Both the position numbers and the translations under genes were made by a program. Under the pieces are notes generated by a model. The model did no database searches and was not told the origin of the DNA. It saw only the letters and a program-made list of their open reading frames with translations. Of a stretch of 64,000 nt of DNA, positions 35,422 through 44,271 are shown piece after piece. The first letter of the stretch is position 1; each line of letters starts with the position of its first letter. The stretch is taken from positions 1 to 64,000 of the forward strand of contig NZ_RFSK01000011.1 of the NCBI RefSeq assembly GCF_009923995.1, read 5' to 3'. This stretch comes from Janthinobacterium sp. (GTDB taxonomy: Bacteria; Pseudomonadota; Gammaproteobacteria; Burkholderiales; Burkholderiaceae_D).

Positions 35422-36281
35422 TCAAGGGGCCTTTAATTGGCTCACAGCGGATATCGGGCCGTGGTGAATCGTCAACGCCGGACAGAGCCCGCCAAGCGTC
35501 AGAGCATGGTATGCTATATCAAGCCGGATTGCCTTTTGAAGAACCAAATATTTGAACAGCAAAACACCATCCGGATAGGGGACATGGGTGGCGGTCGCCG
35601 CAGCACGGATCATGGACGACAATGTTCGCTCTCCTCGGGCATAATGCTCCAAGGCATCCAGGAATTGAAGCTGAACGTCCAGCTTCTGCAGGTGCCGCTC
35701 CAACGACTTACCTTTTCTAAGCCAGATCAGATTTGTGATTAATGTCGGCCCTAAAGTATTTTCCGTGACCACCTTCCAGTCGTCAATGCCTTGAGCATGC
35801 CAGATGGCCTTTTCCAGTTCCAGCTTCTCAACAGTGTGTTTCAGGTCGGGGGATGGTTGGAAGGCTTCTTCGTATTTGATCGTGCGGGCCACCAGTTTTG
35901 TGCTCCATCGGGCGCCTGCAGTGTGACCATAAAGTCAGTGCTCATCACGTAGTGAAGTTGGGTACCGTGGAAGCGGGGATAGCGAATGCCAAGCTGCGCT
36001 GCGATATCGATGGTCTGTTCCGTTGGGAAAATCGGAAACTGCTCTCGGATATCGACTACCTGTTCAGAAAATTCGAGAACCAGAAAATAACCAAATTCCA
36101 GCTCCGACAGAAATTCGTGCAGCCGGCCCGTCTTGACGCCTTGCACCCTGCGTGAACGACCTTGTGATGGAACATCCTGTACGCGTAGCCAGGGCTTGTA
36201 GCTTGCACCATCCCCTTGCCCGTATCCGTGCGCAATATGACGATCAATATCGGCTTGCGTTTTAAAGCGTCGTCCCCGCAC
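35422..36281 (-). pseudogene. tnsA: TnsA endonuclease, split by a frameshift
   Basis: The N-terminal frame (GTG at 36281, AGGAA before it) has RLHEFLSELEFGYFLVLEFS and HYVMSTDFMVTL, with the catalytic Glu and Asp of the TnsA restriction-like fold. The C-terminal frame continues VARTIKYEEAF and VEKLELEKAIWHAQGIDDW. The junction is a run of four As (T-run 35896-35899 on the plus strand); five As would join them as a protein of about 285 residues. The catalytic Lys falls just after the break. TnsA cuts the 5' strands so that Tn7 moves by cut and paste. The downstream half could start on a GTG at 35892, but without the nuclease N-terminus. Confidence 0.85.
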
Positions 36282-36871
36282 TGTTCCTGCCTTTCAAAAA
36301 GAAATTGCACGTAATTATAGCGAAAGGCATCCCCTTTATTCGCGGCTTTTTCCTGCGACCGCCATCGTGTGCTTCGAAGTCGATGCCGACGGAGCTGCGG
36401 CCACGCGCTTGTCAGTGACGACGCCCCCTCGCGGCACAATGAGCTGCGAACTGCCGAGTGAACCGGTATGCGAATTTCGCACGGCGTTTGATCTCCAGCT
36501 CGCGCCGGTCACGCTTTCCAAGGTTGAGTTCAATCCAATCGCCCATTGCCGCCAACACGCGTCGCTAACGAAGTCCTGACACGCCATTCATGACAATCAA
36601 TTGGGCGGCACAACTCCATGAGACGCCCACTTGTTGGCGCCGACCAAATACTGCCCCACCATGCCAATCGAAAAATGACCCAGGGCGGGGCGCTGCGTTT
36701 GTGAGTAGCAGCTGTGGATAAATGTACCAAATAAAGAAGGGGAATTCGTGGAGGGCGTAGCCTGGAACTAATTAGGGGCTATAGCTGTGATTTCGTGCCC
36801 CTCTATTACCATCGCGATATCACATGATTTCATGCTATGGTGACAGGCTAAGACCACAAGAAAGGATTGTC
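36282..36871. other. Gap between tnsA and the hydrolase operon (divergent promoters)
   Basis: No credible gene. A minus-strand TATAAT (36314-36319) about 35 bases before the tnsA GTG is a likely -10 element. Around 36610-36730 a minus-strand frame reads LGHFSIGMVGQYLVG, which recalls the end of a tyrosine recombinase, too short to call. One DnaA-box match (TGTGGATAA) lies at 36713-36721. The promoter of the cargo operon should lie in 36730-36860. Confidence 0.5.
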
Positions 36872-38059
36872 ATGCCATTTGTGTTTGTTCACGGTGTTAA
36901 CAATCGCAAGGACGTTGACTATACGCGGGAAGAAAAGTTGCGAGAGGCGTTCCTGCGCGAGATCGTTGCCCCGGTAGTAGGAATCGATCCACAGCATCCT
37001 GTGTTTGCTCCCTATTGGGGAGGAGATGGAGTCAGCTTCTGGCGCGATCTGGCCGTGATTCCTAAAGGTAGCGAAGTCGAGACATTCGGTAGCATTGAGA
37101 GTGAACTGTCACCCTCGCTGGGAATCGCTATCGCGACGGGCGCCTTGACGACAGGAGATAGCTTAGATGCTTTGGCGCGCCGTCGGCCTGACGTTGCGAT
37201 TGACTTATTATTCGATGCGATCATTCAGGAGGCACAGTCCGATGCCGATATACATGCGGTCGCAAAAGCATATCGACTTGTACAGGCTCGCTTAGCCGAT
37301 ACCGCCTCGCCTTGGTTGGCACAGAGTACCAAAGATGACCTGTTGGATCAGATATTCGACGTCGTCAGTCCACCTAAGACTACAGGTGCTGAATCGTTTG
37401 GCGGTGTCGGTTTTTGGAGTATGCTCGAAGAGGGCGCTAAACGTCTCAAACTATTCGGCCCCGATCAACTCTCCCATGCCGTCGTCGGCCTTTCACGCCG
37501 TCCCTTGACGCGCAAGATCGCGACCTTTATCGGCGATGCTTTCCGGTATTTGAGCGAGCGCGGTGATGGTACCACGCCTGGCCCTATTGCCTCCGCGGTG
37601 CTCCAATCTCTGCTAGAGGCGTCCGAACTCGCTCGCGCAAAAAACGAGCCTCTCGTGATCATCAGCCATAGTTTTGGCGGTGAGATCGTTTACGACATCC
37701 TTACCCACTACGCTGAAGGCACTAACCTTGAGATCGATGCTTGGATTACCGTAGGGTCACAAGTCGGATTATTTGAAGAGATGTCGCTATTGTGGGCCAG
37801 TCCTGGGCGAACGGACCGTAAGGCAGTGCCGCAAGAGGCCATCACCTCGCCTAAGCGGGTAAAGCGCTGGCTGAACATCATCGATACCAATGATGTGCTG
37901 GGCTTTCTTGTTTTGCCGACGTTCACTGCAGCGGTACCCGACACTGTACATGACTTCAAGTACAACACTGGTTACCCTGTCACCGGCGCGCATTCCGGGT
38001 ACTTTAAATGGCCGAGTTTCTATCAACGGTTGGCGCAACATATCCTCGAGGGGAAATGA
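36872..38059 (+). CDS. Alpha/beta-hydrolase (lipase-like) of a caspase operon
   Basis: A 395-residue protein with an N-terminal PFVFVHGVNNRKDVDYT (oxyanion His-Gly) and the nucleophile elbow IISHSFGGEIVYDIL, with Ser267. A late HDFKYNTGYPVTGAHSGYF may supply the catalytic His. It has no signal peptide and is presumably cytosolic; substrates could be lipids, esters or amides. AAAGGA lies before the ATG at 36872. It is followed after 4 bases by a caspase-like gene, and that by an overlapping third gene, so the three act together. The GC content is lower than the chromosome. A phospholipase-type effector role is inference. Confidence 0.78.
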   Translation: MPFVFVHGVNNRKDVDYTREEKLREAFLREIVAPVVGIDPQHPVFAPYWGGDGVSFWRDLAVIPKGSEVETFGSIESELSPSLGIAIATGALTTGDSLDALARRRPDVAIDLLFDAIIQEAQSDADIHAVAKAYRLVQARLADTASPWLAQSTKDDLLDQIFDVVSPPKTTGAESFGGVGFWSMLEEGAKRLKLFGPDQLSHAVVGLSRRPLTRKIATFIGDAFRYLSERGDGTTPGPIASAVLQSLLEASELARAKNEPLVIISHSFGGEIVYDILTHYAEGTNLEIDAWITVGSQVGLFEEMSLLWASPGRTDRKAVPQEAITSPKRVKRWLNIIDTNDVLGFLVLPTFTAAVPDTVHDFKYNTGYPVTGAHSGYFKWPSFYQRLAQHILEGK

Positions 38060-38063
38060 GCAA

Positions 38064-39245
38064 ATGACTCAAATTCGACTGCGCAGTGCCGACGATATGC
38101 CGGGTACTCATGTATTGATCATCGGTGTCGGCTACTACCGTCACCTGCGAGGGGGGCCCGAGCAACGAAACAAAGTGCACTTAGGATTAAACGTATTAAG
38201 CTCACCGCCGATATCCGCCATGCGTTTGGCACGCTGGCTGATTGATGGTGACGGTGCTGGCAGCGGCTTACACAACCCGCGCGCGCCACTTACGACGCTT
38301 GAAGTTCTAGTATCGTCGGAGCAGAGTGAGCAGCTTAACGCGGCAGGCGTTGCATATAGCATTGAGCGAGCTTCTTTGCCTCTTGTCCAAGCTGGCTTCG
38401 ACCGCTGGATCGACGAGGTTCAACGCCATGCCAATAATGTGGGTATGATCTACTTTTGCGGGCACGGCGTGATGGGTAATGGCCCTGAGCATATCCTGCT
38501 TCTAGATGATCACGGTGCTAATGGCAACCGTCCATTTCAAACCGGAAGCTTTGATCTGTCCAACACCGTTCGCGCGCTTTGGCGACAGGTGCCTGCTCAA
38601 CTCTACGTATTCGTCGATGCCTGCCGAACATATAGCCGGGGCATTGGCGAACGGCTTGGCGCGCGGCCAGCTCCGTTGTTGGACGATGGACTCTCCTCAG
38701 CTAACGTCAACCGTGGTACCACCTGGATCGAGTCCACCACGGAAGGCGAGTTGGCCTACGGCGATAGCGTAGGGATCTCACGCTTTACGGATGCATTGCT
38801 GCAGGCGCTGGATGGCTATTGTGGCGTTCCTCAGCCCGGAACAGCAAACTGGCACGTTAATGGCAGTGCACTTACCCAGGCGATGCCAAAGCTGCTGGCC
38901 ATGGTGAACAAGGAGCGTGGCGGCGATCCCCAATCCTGCACTCCACATCCTTCTGGTGCAGTGGATGCTCCATTGCATATAACGGCCATGGTACCTAAAG
39001 TCAGGGTAGAGATCGAACTCTCGCCCGAGGCGTTGCGAATGAAAAGCCGTTACGAGATTCACAATTTGGCTGATACCAGCGCGCCACCGATCACTGGTGG
39101 GCAAGCGGATGGTATCTGGTGTACTGAAGCGAATAAAGGGATGTACGAAGTACGGATAGATTGCGCGAGCCACCAACCCTATGCGAGTGGTGTACAGTAC
39201 TTAGAACCGCCGCATTACCATCTTCCTGTGGAGGTGCAGCCATGA
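38064..39245 (+). CDS. Caspase-like (C14) protease
   Basis: A 393-residue protein. THVLIIGVGYYRHLRGG is the first caspase strand. The catalytic dyad is visible: His134 in MIYFCGHGVMGNGP and Cys187 in LYVFVDACRTYSRG. Between them ILLLDDHGANGNRPF is the usual loop. Residues from about 300 form a beta-rich tail (VRVEIELSPEALRMKSRYEI and following). Bacterial caspase-like proteases often act as executioners in phage defence and usually cut a partner protein. Here the partners would be the co-encoded hydrolase and the unknown protein. The stop overlaps the next ATG by 4 bases. Confidence 0.82.
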   Translation: MTQIRLRSADDMPGTHVLIIGVGYYRHLRGGPEQRNKVHLGLNVLSSPPISAMRLARWLIDGDGAGSGLHNPRAPLTTLEVLVSSEQSEQLNAAGVAYSIERASLPLVQAGFDRWIDEVQRHANNVGMIYFCGHGVMGNGPEHILLLDDHGANGNRPFQTGSFDLSNTVRALWRQVPAQLYVFVDACRTYSRGIGERLGARPAPLLDDGLSSANVNRGTTWIESTTEGELAYGDSVGISRFTDALLQALDGYCGVPQPGTANWHVNGSALTQAMPKLLAMVNKERGGDPQSCTPHPSGAVDAPLHITAMVPKVRVEIELSPEALRMKSRYEIHNLADTSAPPITGGQADGIWCTEANKGMYEVRIDCASHQPYASGVQYLEPPHYHLPVEVQP

Positions 39246-40642
39246 GTCAGCATCGTTTACGTATCCGACTGAGCTTGCGCGAGGAGCTTGGTTTTCTCCC
39301 TGCCTTTCTTCCGGTGAGTATTGTTGACGCGCACGGACAAGTGCTTACCACTGGCGCCGTGAATACCCGTCGCTTCACGGAAATTCACTACGACCGGACC
39401 GACGCACCGATTTTCGTTCGTTTGACTCTGCCTAATGGAACGGCCGAGATGCAGCCGCTGCAAACACGTGATCGTGTGTGGCGCGACGAAGTGACATTTA
39501 GTCTTGGAGATGATGTCACAACCTCCCACTGGATGGCATGGTCGGCTATGCGTGTAAACATGAAGCGACATGGTGGGGCCCTGCTGAATCAACCTGGTAT
39601 GAAGGACGCTTGGTTTCAACTGTGGGAGAAAACACCGGATGCCCGGGCCTGGCGGCAGATTCCGATGGACGCACAATTGATTGATCTTCCTCGCTCACAG
39701 GACGCAATTCAATTGGAGCTTCGGGATTCGCACAACCCACGTGCACTGGTTGTGCGCCTGGACAGTGATACGCCACAGATTGTGTCCTTACCCACACTGG
39801 AAACTAGAGTGTTGGTTACGTCGTTGCGCACTCTGTCGGGAGTGGTGACGCCGCGAGTAGTGGTAGGCGGGTATAGCCCTAATGCCGAGGCTATTATGGA
39901 GTTTTTACTGGCTGGCAGGCTCAGCTCGGTTGAATCGATGCTTGATCCAGGTAGTAAACTAGCACATCAGCTGTTGCGCGATAAGCTCGAAGATCCTATC
40001 GCTGCAACTGCTGCAGCTTACTATCTGCTTCGTAAGCGTGATTGGGATCGCCTGCCGTCCTCATGGCTGGACAACCTTGTCAACTGGAATGAGGGGATCC
40101 CCGATGCACAGCTGATTCGTGCTACAAGCCAGATCGAACGTGGTATGTCAATGGACCGCGCCGCTAGCCTTGCCGTCGAAACGTTGTCGCGTTTTCTTGA
40201 TAACGGGATGCCGTTGTTTGCGGAGGCTAGCACGTTACTTAGCGACCTTCTAGCATTGGCGGAGAAAGCTGAGTCGCCGTTGGACCCGCAGACTGCGAAG
40301 ATGTTGCGCATGATGCTTGCATCCTCACGTCCTGCCGGACTGAGCTTTGGCTTCGCGGGAAAGGCCCCCGACAAGCCGATGACCGCTCACAAAGCGTTCG
40401 AGCGGCGGCAAGAGGTTCGTAGTCGACAACTTTTGGCTGAAGCAACTAGGCAAGTAAACGTCCTTACCCACTTTGAAACGGTCGGATCCTTCCCAGCCCT
40501 CCGCAATGATTCTTCGCGCCGACAGCTTCGCATGGCGGCGGAAACCATTCGGCTAAGTGCGAATGTATTATTGTCTACCCCGCAGCGTGCAGTTTCTGGT
40601 AGTGCTGCAAAGACGTTATTCCTGCAGGACGTCCTAGAGTAA
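39242..40642 (+). CDS. Unknown protein of the hydrolase-caspase operon
   Basis: A 466-residue protein with no family I recognise. Residues 1-95 are beta-rich (RLRIRLSLREELGFLPAFLP, ending VTFSLGD), like a small immunoglobulin or prealbumin-type domain. Residues 95-215 are mixed. From about 215 to the end it is almost all helix, with AHQLLRDKLEDPIAATAAAY and AQLIRATSQIERGMSMDRAA, possibly helical repeats. GGAGGTG precedes the ATG, which overlaps the caspase stop. It may be the sensor, a scaffold or the caspase substrate. The strict coupling of three genes indicates a fixed module. Confidence 0.65.
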   Translation: MSQHRLRIRLSLREELGFLPAFLPVSIVDAHGQVLTTGAVNTRRFTEIHYDRTDAPIFVRLTLPNGTAEMQPLQTRDRVWRDEVTFSLGDDVTTSHWMAWSAMRVNMKRHGGALLNQPGMKDAWFQLWEKTPDARAWRQIPMDAQLIDLPRSQDAIQLELRDSHNPRALVVRLDSDTPQIVSLPTLETRVLVTSLRTLSGVVTPRVVVGGYSPNAEAIMEFLLAGRLSSVESMLDPGSKLAHQLLRDKLEDPIAATAAAYYLLRKRDWDRLPSSWLDNLVNWNEGIPDAQLIRATSQIERGMSMDRAASLAVETLSRFLDNGMPLFAEASTLLSDLLALAEKAESPLDPQTAKMLRMMLASSRPAGLSFGFAGKAPDKPMTAHKAFERRQEVRSRQLLAEATRQVNVLTHFETVGSFPALRNDSSRRQLRMAAETIRLSANVLLSTPQRAVSGSAAKTLFLQDVLE

Positions 40643-40724
40643 GGCACATTGAACTTCCGTAGGGTGCGGGCGCCCCACTCCTGCACTGGTAGACAGTTTA
40701 GTACTGCCCGCCAGCGCAGGTGGT

Positions 40725-42941
40725 TTACACTCGAATTGGCAGAGAAACCTGAGACTGAAGTGGCGTCAGAATGCTCACGTAAGTACGAAGGATATCATTG
40801 TAGAGATCCGCATGTTTGGGGGCCTTAATGGTTATCACTAATGCGTATCGGATTTTCTCGGCATTGCTTGCTTTGCCCCCACCCTCACGGGCGTTGTAGT
40901 GGATGTCGAATACTGGATCACTTAATGACGAGCCACGCATGCTCTTTTCTCCATGCAGGACAGTCTCCCATTTACCCAAATCGGAACGCCGCTCCTCTTC
41001 AGTAGCAAATTGCTTCATATCGAAGAACCCCTTAGACGATGCATTTGAGGCACCGTCTTTTACTTTCGCCGAGTTGGGGCGAAACACCACGTCTAGTCCG
41101 GCGCGAGTATACGCGGAAGCATCTTGCGGATCGGTTGGACAGGCATAGCAGAATGTAGCGCCCAGGACAATATTGCCCGTGAGGCCACCTTGCGGCAACG
41201 GTAATGCTGCGCGCAAGTACTTTCCAGGCTTAAGCTCGCCTTGGTAGATAATTCGTGCGACGCCATCTGGACAGGTGATCAGCGTCATAAGGTCCTCAGG
41301 AATTTTTCCCCAGCCTACTTCGCACTTATCATGTTCCCCAGCGTCCGCGCCGTGAATCATGAGCGCCTTGAGGGTAAGTGGTGACAACTCCGTACCTAAA
41401 ATCGCCCGCATGCCTACTGCAGATCGCAGGAGATACGGTCCCGCTAGGCTTGTTCCCATCTGTGGAGCAAGGCGTGCCCGATTAGAGGGCGTCAACACAT
41501 GAAAATAATGAGATGAATCGCCACCAAATGCGAGAAGGTCCGGTTTCATTACTCCTGGACTGCGTCCCGGTCCGACGGCACTGTATGCTGCTCGCGCCCA
41601 TTTTGCAGTTGTGCTATCAGCAGCACCAACCGCAATGCCGTTGACACAGTCGGCTGGAACTTGTATCCGCGCATTACCAGAAACACGATCGTTCTCTCCA
41701 TTATTTCCTACTGAGATGGTCATAAATGTATCACCATCTCCGAGAAGATCGTCAATAACAGCGGTCCAAGCGTGGACATCTGAATCTTCGATTGGTAAAT
41801 CAGGGCCTAGGCTTAGATTAATAAATTCGTATTGGCGAGATAGAAGTACCTGCTCGACAAATCCGAGTGTGCGGTACATTTCTAGCCGATCTTCAGTATG
41901 TGAATCATCGTCGAGGACACGAATGCTGTCCACGTATGAGTAAGGTCGATCAGCCATACCATTTGGCTGTAAGGGGCCAAACAAAAATGCAGAGGTCACG
42001 CCGAGGCCGTGCTCGTTTGCCTCAAGATCGTCAGCTGCATTTGGATCCAAGCGGTGATACGCCTTCACCCAAGGAGAAATCGGATGTTGAGATGGGAGCC
42101 CTCCATCTAAGATTGCTACCCGGGGCTCAGAAGATAACGGCTGCGTCGTGGGTAATTGGCATGTAATGGAAACACTCGATGTACGCGTGATCGGCCTCAT
42201 TCCTCGAAGTTTAGGCATCGGCCTGATTACGCGTACGAACGAAAATAGAGCCAGACGCTCTACGCTTTGCCTACTACCCTCTGCGGGTATGAACCACAAA
42301 TTTCCTGCTCGGAATGCCAAATCTCCGTATAACTTCACGTCGAGTTTAGCTGCGAATTTCGCGAATCCTTGTTGAATGAACGCAGAGCTATCTTCTTGCA
42401 GAAGATGAAGGCCTACCTCAAAAAATCGTTCCTTTAGACTGCCATAATCTCGCACTCTTGCATCCGGTGAAAATGCTTGAAATTCTTCAATGTGTGCGAT
42501 ATCTAGTGCTTCATCTGAACCTTGCTCCGCATGTTGTATCCAATCGGGTAGGCTACGAAAAACGCTGCGCTTTCCAGCGACAAATAACTGAGTAGTACTA
42601 GACTCAGCAGGTTCTCCCTTTTTTGTCCAAGCCTCCGGCGTTACCTTCACTGTTCGACTGCCTACCGATTCTAGGCCTGCTGCTCGTAATAATGCGACGG
42701 GAAAATACGATCGTGCAATGTAACCTGGGTTGAGAGTTAGCAAGGCCACCCCAAAGTCACGAGGGCACGCATCATCGGGCAGACTATCCAGCGTTTGGGA
42801 GGCGTCTTTCAACTTTGGTCGGAGACGTTGAATGGCATAGGAGTAAGGATAAACCTCAGCTTTATCACCAAAACGCTTCGGACCTTTGATGTCACGTACC
42901 AGAAGCTCGCCGCGGCCAATCAGAAAGTTCGGTTTGTTCAT
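40725..42941 (-). CDS. Subtilisin-like serine protease (IetS-like)
   Basis: A 738-residue protein with an S8 domain in the middle. The catalytic Asp is in VAILDGGLPSQHP (about residue 275), the His in NEHGLGVTSAFLF and the Ser in MGTSLAGPYLLRSA. The N-terminal 250 residues are unique to this group and the C-terminus is beta-rich. There is no signal peptide, so it should act inside the cell. Its ATG overlaps the stop of the upstream AAA ATPase by 4 bases. An ATPase plus subtilase pair is the layout of IetAS, first described as a plasmid-stability system in Agrobacterium and later as an anti-phage system. Confidence 0.85.
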   Translation of the reverse strand: MNKPNFLIGRGELLVRDIKGPKRFGDKAEVYPYSYAIQRLRPKLKDASQTLDSLPDDACPRDFGVALLTLNPGYIARSYFPVALLRAAGLESVGSRTVKVTPEAWTKKGEPAESSTTQLFVAGKRSVFRSLPDWIQHAEQGSDEALDIAHIEEFQAFSPDARVRDYGSLKERFFEVGLHLLQEDSSAFIQQGFAKFAAKLDVKLYGDLAFRAGNLWFIPAEGSRQSVERLALFSFVRVIRPMPKLRGMRPITRTSSVSITCQLPTTQPLSSEPRVAILDGGLPSQHPISPWVKAYHRLDPNAADDLEANEHGLGVTSAFLFGPLQPNGMADRPYSYVDSIRVLDDDSHTEDRLEMYRTLGFVEQVLLSRQYEFINLSLGPDLPIEDSDVHAWTAVIDDLLGDGDTFMTISVGNNGENDRVSGNARIQVPADCVNGIAVGAADSTTAKWARAAYSAVGPGRSPGVMKPDLLAFGGDSSHYFHVLTPSNRARLAPQMGTSLAGPYLLRSAVGMRAILGTELSPLTLKALMIHGADAGEHDKCEVGWGKIPEDLMTLITCPDGVARIIYQGELKPGKYLRAALPLPQGGLTGNIVLGATFCYACPTDPQDASAYTRAGLDVVFRPNSAKVKDGASNASSKGFFDMKQFATEEERRSDLGKWETVLHGEKSMRGSSLSDPVFDIHYNAREGGGKASNAEKIRYALVITIKAPKHADLYNDILRTYVSILTPLQSQVSLPIRV

Positions 42942-44092
42942 GCCTTTTTATACCTCTCTTTAGTTTGATTGCTTTTGTTTCCATGTTTACGAATTGTGTC
43001 TCGGCTTACCCCAGTGAGATCCGAAGCTGTATGCTGAGACAATGTTTTGCTATTTGTCAACGTGACAGCTAATTCTATCCGTGCCGTGTGCTCAAGCATT
43101 TGGGCTCGCCCGCGAATAAACTCTTCAATTAGATCAGTGTCTGAAGCAATTCCCAGCACCAAGGTGCGCCGAAACTTCTGAATTGAGCGTTCGATATCGC
43201 TTATCGAGAGGCCTTTAAACGCATAAGTAAGCACATCTATCCACTTAGCTAGAAGAGGGTAATCATTGCCTAGGAAGCGTCGCACGGAATCTTTGATGGC
43301 GGTCTCATCAGGCATTTCAAATTTAATTTCGAGATCGAAGCGACGCCAGAGCGCTGGATCTATTAGTTCCGGATGATTGGTTGCTGCAATTAGTAAGCTT
43401 GTGACAGGCCAGTTATCGACCTCTTGCAGTATTACGTTTACCAATCGTTTAAGTTCTCCGATATCGGCTTCATCGCTTCGGCGTTTTGCAATCGCATCAA
43501 TCTCATCAAGAAATAGAACGCATGGAACTCGCTTTGCAAAATCCAACGCTGCACGTAGATTGCTCCCACTCTTGCCCAACAAACTGCTCATTACGGCAGT
43601 TAGGTCCAGTACATAAAGTGGTACACCTAACTGTGCAGCAATCCATCTGGCAGTCAACGATTTGCCAACACCAGGAGGACCGACAAAGATTGCTGACCTT
43701 GAGGGCTCAAGTCCGGCTGCCTTTAGCCTATCGGCTTGACGGCGCTCCTCTAGCAGTTGACTCAACGAGGCTCCCAAATCTTCAGAGAGCAATGGCTCGG
43801 GAAAATCCCGTGGATCGTTGAATGTCCGAAGGAGAGTTAATCGTGACTCATCATCGACCGGCATTGCATGCTCTGCGTTCCTCGGCGGTACTGCAGCTCG
43901 TCGCAGTGGAGTGTTCGTCCTTGTTGCACGATTCTTAAGAAACAGATCTAGCTGCTCTGCTAATTGAGGCTCAGTAGTTCGGTATTTGCGAACCAATCGG
44001 GCGACGTACAGACGTACATCATCCGCTTGCTCCAAAAGAGATAGCCTAACGAGCTGGACTAAATCTTTTTTAACTGCATTTTGTTCGTCCAT
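42938..44092 (-). CDS. AAA ATPase (IetA-like)
   Basis: A 384-residue AAA+ protein. Residues 1-130 are helical. The ATPase core has Walker A IFVGPPGVGKSLTARWIAAQ and Walker B PCVLFLDEIDAIAKRRSDEA, plus sensor 1 LLIAATNHPELIDPALWRRF with arginine fingers. The C-terminus has a short helical region (TLSQHTASDLTGVSRDTIRK) that looks like a helix-turn-helix. It is upstream of and overlaps the subtilase gene. In the IetAS model the ATPase restrains or directs the protease. The pair is encoded on the strand opposite to the caspase operon. Confidence 0.86.
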   Translation of the reverse strand: MDEQNAVKKDLVQLVRLSLLEQADDVRLYVARLVRKYRTTEPQLAEQLDLFLKNRATRTNTPLRRAAVPPRNAEHAMPVDDESRLTLLRTFNDPRDFPEPLLSEDLGASLSQLLEERRQADRLKAAGLEPSRSAIFVGPPGVGKSLTARWIAAQLGVPLYVLDLTAVMSSLLGKSGSNLRAALDFAKRVPCVLFLDEIDAIAKRRSDEADIGELKRLVNVILQEVDNWPVTSLLIAATNHPELIDPALWRRFDLEIKFEMPDETAIKDSVRRFLGNDYPLLAKWIDVLTYAFKGLSISDIERSIQKFRRTLVLGIASDTDLIEEFIRGRAQMLEHTARIELAVTLTNSKTLSQHTASDLTGVSRDTIRKHGNKSNQTKERYKKA

Positions 44093-44271
44093 TTTAAATA
44101 TAAGTCTTTGATTTTAATGTGAAAAGTTACGATGATTTCTGGACTAATTAAATTTTACACTGTTTTGCGCTCAATGTGTATAGATATACAGTATTTGTGC
44201 CAGATGAAGCGCGAAGTAGGGTGATCATACCTATCAGAAGTGTCCGTCATACTGGTGGGGGTAGCCCCCAC

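Noticed and set aside
35891-35900. Programmed -1 frameshift in tnsA
   Set aside because: The run is only four As in CAAAAC and does not form a standard slippery heptamer, and tnsC has a lesion with lost codons, so decay is the simpler reading. It is kept as an alternative in the findings.
36610-36730. Possible tyrosine recombinase C-terminus (LGHFSIGMVGQYLVG) on the minus strand
   Set aside because: Only about 30 codons resemble an integrase end and no catalytic His-X-X-Arg is visible, so it is not called as a gene remnant.
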